Source: Arthrobacter sp. 135MFCol5.1
GTDB taxonomy: Bacteria > Actinomycetota > Actinomycetes > Actinomycetales > Micrococcaceae
Length of the DNA: 64,000 nucleotides
Reading direction: 5' to 3'
Assembly: GCF_000374865.1 (NCBI RefSeq)
Contig: NZ_KB895464.1
Location: forward strand, 1 to 64,000
Numbering within the stretch: the first letter of the stretch is position 1; each line of letters opens with the position of its first letter. The translations under genes and the position numbers were made by a program. The notes under the pieces were generated by a model that was not told the origin of the DNA, made no database searches, and worked only from the letters and a program-made list of their open reading frames with translations. Below, in pieces: positions 7,749-15,797 of the stretch.

Positions 7749-8231
7749 TCAGGTCCGCGGGTGCAGCCCCGAGCTGTCCAGCGTGACGGATGCTGACACG
7801 ACCTTGCCGCATTCCTTACCGAAGGGATACGCCGCCTGCGGGTGGAATTCCAGGGTCCGCACGGGCAGGGCGGAGCCGTCTGTGGCGGCGCCGGAGGCCG
7901 TGATGGCCATGGGTGATTCGGTCAGGGTTTCCAGCATGAGCATCCCCACCGCGGTTCCGTCGGGCGAGGCCGTGGCGGAACAGATCCCACCAGCGCAGCC
8001 TTGGTCAACGGATGCGCTGCCGGGGCGCAGTTCAAGGTCCCCCTCCTTGCACGAACCGTCCTGGCAGGCGCGAAGATGCAGCTTGCCGACCCGCGGAGCG
8101 TAGTCGGCGCTGACTGTGACGGAGACGGCGGTGGCCTGCGCGATGGCGGGGCACGCGCTGGGCGTGGATCCGCACGCCGGCAGGGACACCGCGGCGGTGA
8201 TCAAAACCAACAGGAGTCCGGGCCTGCCCAT
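7749..8231 (-). CDS. Hypothetical lipoprotein
   Basis: A 160-residue secreted protein with an N-terminal hydrophobic segment and lipobox LPAC (Cys at residue 20). The mature domain has several cysteines (including CPAIA, CQDGSC, CAGGIC and ECGK) that could pair outside the cell. No family recognised. Its promoter is leaderless: TAGCCT, 6 nt, ATG. It ends 7 nt from the stop of the convergent small gene. Confidence 0.75.
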   Translation of the reverse strand: MGRPGLLLVLITAAVSLPACGSTPSACPAIAQATAVSVTVSADYAPRVGKLHLRACQDGSCKEGDLELRPGSASVDQGCAGGICSATASPDGTAVGMLMLETLTESPMAITASGAATDGSALPVRTLEFHPQAAYPFGKECGKVVSASVTLDSSGLHPRT

Positions 8232-8237
8232 ACTTTC

Positions 8238-8243
8238 AGGCTA
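8238..8243 (-). promoter_or_regulatory. -10 box of a leaderless promoter for the lipoprotein at 7749-8231
   Basis: On the minus strand TAGCCT is followed by 6 nt and the ATG whose first base is 8231. Confidence 0.6.
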
Positions 8244-8310
8244 CGTCCCGGGCGGGACTACAGGGCGGTTCGTCCCGGATTAGCGGCAACATCGTTACCC
8301 GCCTCCGCGG

Positions 8311-8742
8311 TCACCCGAACGGGAAGATTCCAATGAACCAGAACAGGGCGATGGCGAAGACCGCGAAGAACAGGATCAGGCAGCCGAGGGCGGCACGTGA
8401 CGATGAGGAAACCTGGAACGACTCGTTGGGATTCGCCGGGTTGTACGCCACCTCCACGAGGGATCCCGGGACGGGCTGCTCGGCAAGGGAGACCTCGGAC
8501 TTGCCCATGAAGAGGGTGCCCTGCGGATCCGTGAACTGGTAGGTGGGGTAGTGGCGGAGGTTCCGGTTGGAGCCGCCCACGCCACTGGTCCAGCCGGTGG
8601 TGCTGCCGGTTACTGTGGCCTGCGTCTTGGGCCAGGCCGCCGTCCGTTGGTCCTGCTGCCTGGTTTTGCGCACGGAGCGCACCAGCGCGACGATGGCGGC
8701 GGCGACGAACAGTGCCCACACGATGTACAGAATGATCTTCAT
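8311..8742 (-). CDS. DUF3592 domain membrane protein
   Basis: A 143-residue protein with an N-terminal transmembrane helix (residues 2-22), an extracytoplasmic beta-rich domain (about 40-115) and a C-terminal helix (118-138). The segment WPKTQATVTGSTTGW followed by YPTYQFTDPQG and PGSLVEVAYNPANP is typical of DUF3592. Function unknown for the family. A purine-rich GGGGGAAG stretch precedes the ATG. Confidence 0.8.
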   Translation of the reverse strand: MKIILYIVWALFVAAAIVALVRSVRKTRQQDQRTAAWPKTQATVTGSTTGWTSGVGGSNRNLRHYPTYQFTDPQGTLFMGKSEVSLAEQPVPGSLVEVAYNPANPNESFQVSSSSRAALGCLILFFAVFAIALFWFIGIFPFG

Positions 8743-8802
8743 GGCTTCCCCCGGTTCCGGTCACCAAGAAGTATGCCATCCCCGTCCCGCACTTCGGGCG
8801 GC

Positions 8803-9747
8803 TCAGGCCGGGAGCCGGTAGCCGCCGTCGTGCATTTCTGCCAGGCCGTCCGCGAGCAGCCCGGCAAGCGCCCGTTCCAACTGTTCGGGCGCGGAGTTGA
8901 GCCGGTGCAGGGCGGCCAGCGGCACGCCGACGCCTTCCGGGGCGAAGCCGAGGTCGGCGGGTTCGCGTTGGAACATCTCCGGCGGCACGGGCGCATCGGC
9001 CAGCCGCAGGACGGCCAGGACGGCGCCGCGGACCTGCCGGTCGGTGCCGTGCCAGGCCTGGCCTTTGGGCACGTACGACGGCGGCGGCTCACCCGCCGCT
9101 AGCCAGGCACAGGAGTCCTTCACCGGGCACGCGGCACACTTGGGTGCCCGGGCCGTGCACACCAGCGCTCCCAGCTCCATGACCGCAGCGTTCCAGCGCA
9201 CGGAGGTGTCGTCGTCGTCCGGCAGCAGTGCCGCGGCCAGGCGCATCTCCGCCGCGGTCAGCGCGGGGGCGGGAAGGGCGACGCCGGAGATCAGCCGGGC
9301 GTGCACCCGGCGGATGTTGGTATCCACCACCGTTTCCCGGCGGCCGTAGGCGAAGGCGGCCACCGCCGCAGCCGTATAGCTGCCCACCCCGGGAAGTGCC
9401 AACAGGGCCGCGTACGTGTCCGGGACCTTGCCGCCATGGTCCTGCACAATGGCCGTGGCCGCGGCGTGCAGCCGGAGTGCCCGCCTGGGGTAGCCCAGCC
9501 GGCCCCAGGACCGCACGGCTTCGCCCGCGGGTTCGCCGGCCAGGCCGGCCGGGGTGGGCCAGCGCTTGAGCCATTCGTGCCAGACGGGAAGCACCCGCAC
9601 CACGGGGGTCTGCTGCAGCATGATCTCGCTGACCAGTACGCCCCAGGGGGAGCAGTCAGGCTCCCGCCAGGGGAGGTCGCGGGCGATGCCGGCGAACCAG
9701 CCGTTGATCCGGTGATGGAGCCGCTGCAGGCGGTCCGGGCCGGGCAC
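8803..9747 (-). CDS. mutY: A/G-specific adenine glycosylase MutY
   Basis: A base-excision repair enzyme that removes adenine mispaired with 8-oxoguanine. Features in order: SEIMLQQTPV with the catalytic Glu, a helix-hairpin-helix ALPGVGSYTAAA, the catalytic Asp in VVDTNIRRVHAR, and a 4Fe-4S motif C-x6-C-x2-C-x5-C (CTARAPKCAACPVKDSC). GTG 9747 gives 314 residues, close to the family length. The frame stays open to 10233, but that stretch overlaps the divergent gene at 9896 and lacks MutY similarity. The C-terminal NUDIX-like domain is short, as in many actinobacteria. Confidence 0.9.
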   Translation of the reverse strand: MPGPDRLQRLHHRINGWFAGIARDLPWREPDCSPWGVLVSEIMLQQTPVVRVLPVWHEWLKRWPTPAGLAGEPAGEAVRSWGRLGYPRRALRLHAAATAIVQDHGGKVPDTYAALLALPGVGSYTAAAVAAFAYGRRETVVDTNIRRVHARLISGVALPAPALTAAEMRLAAALLPDDDDTSVRWNAAVMELGALVCTARAPKCAACPVKDSCAWLAAGEPPPSYVPKGQAWHGTDRQVRGAVLAVLRLADAPVPPEMFQREPADLGFAPEGVGVPLAALHRLNSAPEQLERALAGLLADGLAEMHDGGYRLPA

Positions 9748-9883
9748 GGCCGGGGTGGTGGCGATGGTTTGAGTGTCGATTCCAACACTGTAGTTGATCG
9801 TTTCCGGCCCGCTGAAAACCGGTTGTGACCAGAGCGATGGCGGCCCGGCGGCGTGGTGGCGGTGCAGAACCAGAGGCGTTCCA

Positions 9884-9889
9884 TAGCCT
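9884..9889 (+). promoter_or_regulatory. -10 box of a leaderless promoter for the gene at 9896
   Basis: TAGCCT is followed by 6 nt and the ATG at 9896. The intervening bases include AGGAGG, too close to the start to act as a normal SD. Confidence 0.55.
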
Positions 9890-9895
9890 AGGAGG

Positions 9896-10579
9896 ATGGG
9901 CAGGCAAGGCAATTCATCAGCACGCGGCACGGCATCCGGTTCCAGCAGCGTCCGGAAGCCGAGCCCGGCCGTGTACCGTCGCCGCCGGCTGGCAGCCGGC
10001 GGTGCCCTGCTCCTGGTGATTGCCCTGGTGCTGGGCGGCCTCGCCCTGGCGGGGGCCTTCAAGGGCGGCTCGCAGCAGGCCTCCTCGACCCAACCTTCCA
10101 CCGCTGATCCGGCGGCTTCCCCGACGCCGTCCGCCACGGCGTCCGCGACGCCCTCCGCAACGCCGCCGCCTACTGCCGCAGCCACACCCACGTGCAACCA
10201 GAACCTGGTGACCGTGACGGCGTCCACGGACAAGGCCGCCTATGGTCCCGGCGAAAACCCGATGCTCACGCTGAAGGTCACCAACGGCGGAACCGTGCCC
10301 TGCGAGGTCAATATCGGAACCTCGCAAATGGAGTTCCTGGTCACCAGCGGCTCGGACCGGATCTTCTCCTCCAAGGACTGCCAGGCGTCAAGCGAGGACC
10401 TGGAGAAGGTCATTGCCCCCGGCGCCAGCGAAACCGCCAACTTCCCTTGGGGCCGGAACCGCAGCGCCGATGGCTGCAAGCCCGTCTCGGCAGCACCCGG
10501 CGGTGGCGGGGCGTACTACATCTTCACCGCGAAACTGGGCTCGCGTGCCAGCCCGAAGGCCGTGTTCCAGCTGAACTGA
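9896..10579 (+). CDS. Membrane-anchored extracellular protein with a beta-sandwich-like domain
   Basis: A 227-residue protein with a basic N-terminal segment, one transmembrane helix (about residues 35-57), a low-complexity Ser/Thr/Pro/Ala linker (62-100) and a C-terminal domain containing STDKAAYGPGENPMLTLKV and three to four cysteines. The strand pattern resembles domains of the BsuPI or DUF4232 kind, but I cannot assign it firmly. Type II topology places the domain outside the cell. It is divergent from mutY and convergent with disA, separated by a bidirectional hairpin. Confidence 0.75.
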   Translation: MGRQGNSSARGTASGSSSVRKPSPAVYRRRRLAAGGALLLVIALVLGGLALAGAFKGGSQQASSTQPSTADPAASPTPSATASATPSATPPPTAAATPTCNQNLVTVTASTDKAAYGPGENPMLTLKVTNGGTVPCEVNIGTSQMEFLVTSGSDRIFSSKDCQASSEDLEKVIAPGASETANFPWGRNRSADGCKPVSAAPGGGGAYYIFTAKLGSRASPKAVFQLN

Positions 10580-10584
10580 CCCCA

Positions 10585-10611
10585 CCGGGAAACCTCCGGG
10601 AGGTTTCCCGG
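10585..10611. terminator. Bidirectional hairpin between convergent genes
   Basis: A perfect 12-bp stem, CCGGGAAACCTC (10585-10596) with 10600-10611, and a 3-nt loop. It lies 5 nt after the membrane protein stop and 22 nt from the disA stop. The symmetrical position suggests it serves both strands. Confidence 0.75.
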
Positions 10612-10633
10612 TGCGCGGGAGCTCGATTCGTGT

Positions 10634-11710
10634 TTAGAGGAAGCGGTCCAGGAGGCTTGCTTCGGCCATCCGGCTCAGTCCTTCGCGGACCGTGCGGGCG
10701 CGCTGGTCGCCGATGCCGTCCACGGTCATCAGGTCATCGATGGTGGCGGCCATCAGGAACTGCAGGCCACCGAAATGGTCCACCAGGCGGTCCGCCACGG
10801 CCTTGGGAACTGCCTTCAGGCCGGACAGCAGCCGGTAGCCGCGCGGCTGCACGACGGCATCGAGATTGGCCTCGCCGCCGGCGAATCCCACGATCGCCGA
10901 AATCTTGCCCAGGTCGATCAATTCCGTTGGCCCCAGGTTCACCAGTTCACTGACGGCCTTCTCGATGTCCTCCGCGGAGGCGTTGGGGCTGGCGTAGTCG
11001 CGGATGATCACGTCGCTGCCGGGGCCCCGGCCCACCGTGAGTTCGTCGAGCTGGAGGGAAAGAAGCCGGCCGTCCTCGCCGAGTTCCAGGACATACTGGG
11101 AGATTTCCTCGGAGATGCGGCGGACCATTTCCTGCCGCTGCAAGGTCACGGCCACGTCCCGCACCGTCACCATCGCCTCGATTTCCAGGGCCGAAAGGGA
11201 GCTGGTGACTTGGTCCAGCCGGGCGCGGTAGCGCTCAAGGGTGGCAAGGGCCTGGTTGGCGCGGGCCAGGACGTTTTCGGAGCCTTCCAGGACGTGCCGG
11301 AGGCCATTGACGTAGAGGGCGATGATCTGCATGGACTGGCTCACGGAGATTACCGGGACGCCGGTCTGTTTGGCCACCCGCTCGGCCGTGCGGTGGCGGG
11401 TTCCGGATTCCTGCGTCTCGATGCTTGAGTCCGGGACCAGCTGGACGGCGGCCCGCAGGATGTTGCCGGCGTCCTTGTCGCAGATGATGGCGCCGTCCAT
11501 CTTGGCCAGCTCCCGCAGCCGGGTGGGCGAGAACTCGATCCCGATATCGAAACCGCCGGAGCAGATGGAGTCGATGGTCCGGTCGGAGCCCAGGACGATC
11601 AGCGCACCGGTACGCCCGCGGAGGATGCGTTCCAGGCCGTCGCGGAGGGGCGTTCCGGGGGCTACCCTGCCCAGAGTGGCCCGCAGCGATTCTTCGGGGC
11701 TCCGCGCCAT
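10634..11710 (-). CDS. disA: DNA integrity scanning diadenylate cyclase DisA
   Basis: Makes cyclic di-AMP from two ATP while scanning DNA for branched structures. The N-terminal DAC domain shows the DGA motif (KMDGAIICD) and GTRHRTAERVAKQTG. A central helical spine follows, then a C-terminal RuvA-like helix-hairpin-helix region (TVDGIGDQRARTVREGL). Length 358 residues is typical. ATG 11710 has GAAGGGA upstream and matches the usual DisA N-terminus; the frame is open beyond it without similarity. radA, often a disA neighbour, is 10 kb away at 22174. Confidence 0.95.
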   Translation of the reverse strand: MARSPEESLRATLGRVAPGTPLRDGLERILRGRTGALIVLGSDRTIDSICSGGFDIGIEFSPTRLRELAKMDGAIICDKDAGNILRAAVQLVPDSSIETQESGTRHRTAERVAKQTGVPVISVSQSMQIIALYVNGLRHVLEGSENVLARANQALATLERYRARLDQVTSSLSALEIEAMVTVRDVAVTLQRQEMVRRISEEISQYVLELGEDGRLLSLQLDELTVGRGPGSDVIIRDYASPNASAEDIEKAVSELVNLGPTELIDLGKISAIVGFAGGEANLDAVVQPRGYRLLSGLKAVPKAVADRLVDHFGGLQFLMAATIDDLMTVDGIGDQRARTVREGLSRMAEASLLDRFL

Positions 11711-11954
11711 GGTGTTTCCCTTCAAAGGTGCGGACCGCCTGCCGCGGGAATGCCGGCATCCGCAGTTGGCCGGCAGGATCAAAAAGTGCGCTGATTCCCG
11801 CAAGCTCAATGATAGGGGTAAGAAACGCCACTTCCGCACGGGCAAGCCCCAAAGTGCCTCATTGGGGGGTGCTTGGAACAGGAGGGAAAGTGGGCGCTGC
11901 GGACGGTCCCGGGAGGGCACTTTGCCCTGCGTTGGCCCGGGCTCCGGGCCCTGT

Positions 11955-12458
11955 TCAGGAGGACCCGTTGGCCAGGGGCGTCACGGTCCTGGTGCTCCCG
12001 TCCCAAAGCCTGGCGCCGGTGCACCGGCCCTCGATGCGCAGGTCCAGCAGGTCCATCGCTGTTCCGAGCTGGGGCCCGGCGATGCGCCGGGCAATGGTGA
12101 CGTGCGGCGTCCAGGCTCCGGGACGCGTCAGTGGAAGCGCCCCGGACACGTCCCGGTGCAGCGCGCGGTGCAGGTCCAAGAGGGCGGGATCCAGCAGGAC
12201 CGAGCGGGCCAGGACGTACTTCCCCGTACCCGCAGGGAAAATGATTGCCCCGGAGAACGTCACGTCCAGGGGCAGCTGGTCCCAGGGTCCATCCGGACCG
12301 GCCTCCAGCTCTGCGCCTGCAGCCAGCGTGATGTGCGGGCTGTTGCTGGGGGAGGTGTGCGCCGCCAGGCTGGGGAGGCCGGCAGCCGCAAGCCGTGCCC
12401 AGTCGGCCCTGACCAGGGAATCGGTGGGGTCATCGAAGACCAGCTCGATGCTGCGCAT
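11955..12458 (-). CDS. 2H phosphoesterase (2'-5' RNA ligase/LigT-like)
   Basis: A 167-residue protein with the two H-x-T motifs of the 2H phosphoesterase superfamily: SPHITLAA near residue 42 and TPHVTIARR near residue 118. Such enzymes act on 2',3'-cyclic phosphates or 2'-5' linkages; the physiological substrate is not evident. ATG 12458 is chosen because CATGAT ends 6 nt upstream and the fold begins directly (MRSIELVFDD). Confidence 0.82.
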   Translation of the reverse strand: MRSIELVFDDPTDSLVRADWARLAAAGLPSLAAHTSPSNSPHITLAAGAELEAGPDGPWDQLPLDVTFSGAIIFPAGTGKYVLARSVLLDPALLDLHRALHRDVSGALPLTRPGAWTPHVTIARRIAGPQLGTAMDLLDLRIEGRCTGARLWDGSTRTVTPLANGSS

Positions 12459-12498
12459 GAACACATCATGCCGTTCCCGCGGCACGATGGTGGGAACG

Positions 12499-12741
12499 TC
12501 AGCGTTTACGTTCCCTGAGCATCCGCTCCAGGTCGCGGCTGACTTTGGAGAGGGAGGCTGCCCGGAGCGCCTTGTGTTCGGCGGCCGACTGGACACCGCG
12601 CTTCCGCGCCGCCCCGGGGTGCCTGGCGGGAGCCGGGTCGGCAGTTCCGGCGGTGGCCACGCCTGCGACGAGGTTGTTGCCGAGGTTTGTTGCCAGCGGA
12701 TCGAAGAAAAGGTTGCCGGAGAAGGTGGGACCGTGCATCAT
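12499..12741 (-). CDS. Small basic hypothetical protein (80 residues)
   Basis: Not recognised. The N-terminal half is neutral (MMHGPTFSGNLFFDPLATNL); the C-terminal half is highly basic and probably helical, ending in RDLERMLRERKR. Nucleic-acid or ribosome association is possible on charge alone. A TAGCTT box ends 6 nt before the first ATG. It lies upstream of the 2H phosphoesterase on the same strand. Confidence 0.6.
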   Translation of the reverse strand: MMHGPTFSGNLFFDPLATNLGNNLVAGVATAGTADPAPARHPGAARKRGVQSAAEHKALRAASLSKVSRDLERMLRERKR

Positions 12742-12747
12742 CCGCCC

Positions 12748-12753
12748 AAGCTA
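12748..12753 (-). promoter_or_regulatory. -10 box of a leaderless promoter for the 80-residue gene
   Basis: Minus-strand TAGCTT, 6 nt, then the ATG whose first base is 12741. Confidence 0.55.
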
Positions 12754-12936
12754 GCCGGTACGCATTTCGTGGCCTTGAACGTCCGGTTTCGCACTCGTTA
12801 AGCGGAACGGCTCCCGTTTGCGGCCCTGCGATAAACTTGTACTTTGGCCGCTTGCCAATGACATTCCCCGCCCTTGAGTCGCAGCGCACTACCCGACAGG
12901 CCCCTGGGCAGCCACAACCGCAGCGAAAGTAGCACC

Positions 12937-14550
12937 GTGTCCCAAGATGTCCTGACCCCCGCCCGGATCTCCGAGATTCACAAGGAAGCGGGCCGCCGCA
13001 GGACCTTCGCCGTCATTTCCCACCCGGACGCCGGTAAGTCCACGCTCACCGAAGCGCTGGCCCTGCACGCAAAGGTGATCGGCACGGCCGGCGCCTCAAG
13101 CGGCAAGGCCAACCGCCGGGAAACGGTCTCGGACTGGATGCAGATGGAAAAGGACCGCGGTATCTCCATCAGCTCTGCGGCGCTGCAGTTCTCCTACCGG
13201 GACACCGTCATCAACCTGCTGGACACCCCCGGCCACGCCGACTTCTCCGAGGACACCTACCGGGTGCTCGCCGCCGTCGACTGTGCCGTGATGCTGGTGG
13301 ACGCCGCCAAGGGCCTGGAAACCCAGACCATGAAGCTCTTCGAGGTCTGCAAGCAGCGCAACCTGCCCATCATCACCGTCATCAACAAGTGGGACCGCCC
13401 GGGCCTGGACGCCCTGGCCCTGATGGATGAAATCACCGAACGCACCGGCCTGCAGCCCATGCCGCTGACCTGGGCCGTGGGCATCTCGGGCGATTTCCGC
13501 GGCGTCTGGGACCTCCGCAACGACCGCTTTGCCCGGTTCCAGCGGAACAATGCCGGCGCCCAGATCGCCATCACGGAATACTTCACCCCGGAGGAAGCCG
13601 CCGAAAACCAAGGCAGCAACTGGTCCGACGCCGTGGATGAGGCCGGACTGGTCATCGAGTCCAACCTTGAGTTCGACGTCGATGCCTTCCACGCCGGCAA
13701 GGCCACCCCCATCCTGTTCAGTTCGGCCGCACTCAACTTCGGTGTCAAGGAACTGCTGGACGCCCTGGTGGATTTCGCTCCGCCCGCAGCTCCCCGGCCG
13801 GACATCGACGGCAACCCCCGAGCGGTGGAAGCGCCGTTCTCCGGCTTCGTGTTCAAGGTCCAGGCCGGCATGAACAAGGCGCACCGGGACCACGTGGCCT
13901 TTATCCGCGTCTGCTCCGGCGTCTTTGAGCGCGGGATGGTGGTCACCCAGACCCGCACCGGAAAATCATTCGCCACCAAGTACGCACAGCAGGTTTTCGG
14001 CCGCGAACGCGAGGTCATCGACGAGGCCTACCCCGGCGATGTGGTTGGCTTGGTCAACGCTTCCTCGCTGCGGGTGGGAGACAGCCTGTTCCTTGACGAA
14101 GCAGTGGAATACCCGGCCATCCCGCTGTTCGCCCCGGAACACTTCCAGGTGGCACGGTCCAAGGACCCCAGCAAGTTCAAGCAGTTCCGCCGCGGCATCG
14201 AACAGCTCGAGCATGAGGGCGTCATCCAGCTCCTCCGCTCCGACCTGCGCGGCGACCAGGCACCGGTGCTCGCCGCCGTCGGACCCATGCAGTTCGAGGT
14301 GGTGGAGGACCGCATGGCGCACGACTTCAGCGCTCCCATGCGCCTGGAGCGCCTGCCGTACTCCCTGGCCCGGATTTCGACGGCGGACGCTATGCCTGCC
14401 CTGGCCAACGTTCCGGGCGCGGAGGTGCTCCTGCGGTCCGACGGCGAATACCTCGCATTGTTCAATGACGTTTGGGCGCTGCGGCGGATCGAGAAGAACC
14501 ATCCGGACCTGACGCTGCTGCCCATCGGCACGCACAACCCGGCGAAGTAG
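12937..14550 (+). CDS. prfC: Peptide chain release factor 3
   Basis: A translational GTPase that recycles RF1 and RF2 after termination. The G domain shows G1 HPDAGKST, G3 DTPGHADF and G4 NKWDRPG, and the switch I region is also recognisable (DRGISISSAALQF). Domains II and III follow (SGFVFKVQAGMNKAHRDHVAF). GTG 12937 gives 537 residues, the usual length; an upstream GTG at 12874 adds 21 residues with no family similarity. A beta-ketoacyl synthase starts 10 nt downstream. Confidence 0.93.
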   Translation: MSQDVLTPARISEIHKEAGRRRTFAVISHPDAGKSTLTEALALHAKVIGTAGASSGKANRRETVSDWMQMEKDRGISISSAALQFSYRDTVINLLDTPGHADFSEDTYRVLAAVDCAVMLVDAAKGLETQTMKLFEVCKQRNLPIITVINKWDRPGLDALALMDEITERTGLQPMPLTWAVGISGDFRGVWDLRNDRFARFQRNNAGAQIAITEYFTPEEAAENQGSNWSDAVDEAGLVIESNLEFDVDAFHAGKATPILFSSAALNFGVKELLDALVDFAPPAAPRPDIDGNPRAVEAPFSGFVFKVQAGMNKAHRDHVAFIRVCSGVFERGMVVTQTRTGKSFATKYAQQVFGREREVIDEAYPGDVVGLVNASSLRVGDSLFLDEAVEYPAIPLFAPEHFQVARSKDPSKFKQFRRGIEQLEHEGVIQLLRSDLRGDQAPVLAAVGPMQFEVVEDRMAHDFSAPMRLERLPYSLARISTADAMPALANVPGAEVLLRSDGEYLALFNDVWALRRIEKNHPDLTLLPIGTHNPAK

Positions 14551-14560
14551 GGCGGCTCCG

Positions 14561-15796
14561 ATGCCTGACATGCCTGTCCAACCGCGCGTCCTGGTCACCG
14601 GCGCCGGAACCATCAACCCGCTCGGTTCCACCGTGAAGGAAACCTGGGAGGCGCTGCTGGACGGGCGCTCAGGGATTGCGGAGCTGACCCAGGACTGGGC
14701 GGAGCAGTTGCCGGTCAAGATCGCCGGGCAGGTCACGGCGGACCTTTCGGAGCACCTGGGCACCCGTGAAATGAAACGGATGGACCGCTGCGGCCAGCTG
14801 GCCCTGGTCGCGGCGCGGGAAGCCTGGACCCAAGCGGGCACCCCGGACGTGGACCCGGAGCGGTTCGCCGTGGTGATCGGCTCCGCCTACGGCGGCCTTG
14901 GCTCCACCCTGGAGCAGGACCGCGCGCTGGGACGCTCCGGCCCGCGCAAGGTGTCCCCGCACACCCTCACCCGCCTCATGGTCAACGGCCCCGCCGCGTG
15001 GGTGTCCATCGACCTTGGTGCCCGTGGCGGCGCCCGGACGCCCGTGAGCGCCTGCGCGTCAGGGGCTGAGGCGATTGTGCAGGCCGCCGAAATGATCCGC
15101 TCGGGTGCCGCCGACGTCGTGATTGCCGGCGGGGTGGACGCCTCGGTGAACGATCTGGTGATCAGCGGCTTTTCGCAGATCCGTGCCCTGTCCACGCGCA
15201 CCGGCGATCCGCAGCGCGCCTCCCGCCCGTTCGACGGCGGCAGGGACGGCTTTGTGCTTGCAGAAGGCGCCGCAGTGGTGGTGCTGGAAAGTGAGGCACA
15301 CGCACGTGCGCGCGGTGCCGCCGTGCTGGGTGCCGTGGCCGGCGGGGCCGTGACCTCCGACGCCAACGACATCGTGGCCGCGGACCCCGCCATGCAGCGC
15401 CGGGTCATGCAGAAGGCGCTTGACTCGGCCGGGATGCAGCCGGCGGACATCGGGTTCATCCATGCGCATGCCACCTCCACTCCCGTTGGTGACCGGCTGG
15501 AAGGCCAGGCCATCAACGCCGTCTTCGGCGCCGACGTGCCGGTCACCTCCACCAAGGGGCACACCGGCCACCTGCTGGGCGGTGCCGGGTCCCTGGCCGC
15601 CGTCGTGGTCCTCGAAGCCCTGCGGACCGGCCAGGTGCCGGGAACGCTTAACGTGGAGGAGCAGGACCCCGACGTGGACCTCAACGTCATCACCGAAGGC
15701 ACCCACCGCCTTCCGCCGGGATTTGCCCCGGCAGGGCTGGTGAATGCCTTCGGTTTTGGCGGCCACAGCGTGGCCTTGGTGATAACGGGCGCGTAA
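14561..15796 (+). CDS. Beta-ketoacyl-ACP synthase II-type (FabF-like) condensing enzyme
   Basis: A 411-residue thiolase-fold enzyme of the KAS II type. The catalytic triad is intact: Cys in VSACASGAEA (about residue 168), His in HAHATSTPVGD and His in KGHTGHLLGGAG. The C-terminal NAFGFGGHS motif is present. It decarboxylates malonyl-ACP and elongates an acyl chain. No fab or polyketide genes are adjacent, and it sits 10 nt behind prfC, so whether it serves housekeeping fatty acid synthesis or another pathway is unclear. Confidence 0.88.
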   Translation: MPDMPVQPRVLVTGAGTINPLGSTVKETWEALLDGRSGIAELTQDWAEQLPVKIAGQVTADLSEHLGTREMKRMDRCGQLALVAAREAWTQAGTPDVDPERFAVVIGSAYGGLGSTLEQDRALGRSGPRKVSPHTLTRLMVNGPAAWVSIDLGARGGARTPVSACASGAEAIVQAAEMIRSGAADVVIAGGVDASVNDLVISGFSQIRALSTRTGDPQRASRPFDGGRDGFVLAEGAAVVVLESEAHARARGAAVLGAVAGGAVTSDANDIVAADPAMQRRVMQKALDSAGMQPADIGFIHAHATSTPVGDRLEGQAINAVFGADVPVTSTKGHTGHLLGGAGSLAAVVVLEALRTGQVPGTLNVEEQDPDVDLNVITEGTHRLPPGFAPAGLVNAFGFGGHSVALVITGA

Positions 15797-15797
15797 G

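Noticed and set aside
9748..10233. N-terminal extension of MutY
   Set aside because: The extra residues are low-complexity, overlap the divergent gene and its promoter, and have no MutY similarity.
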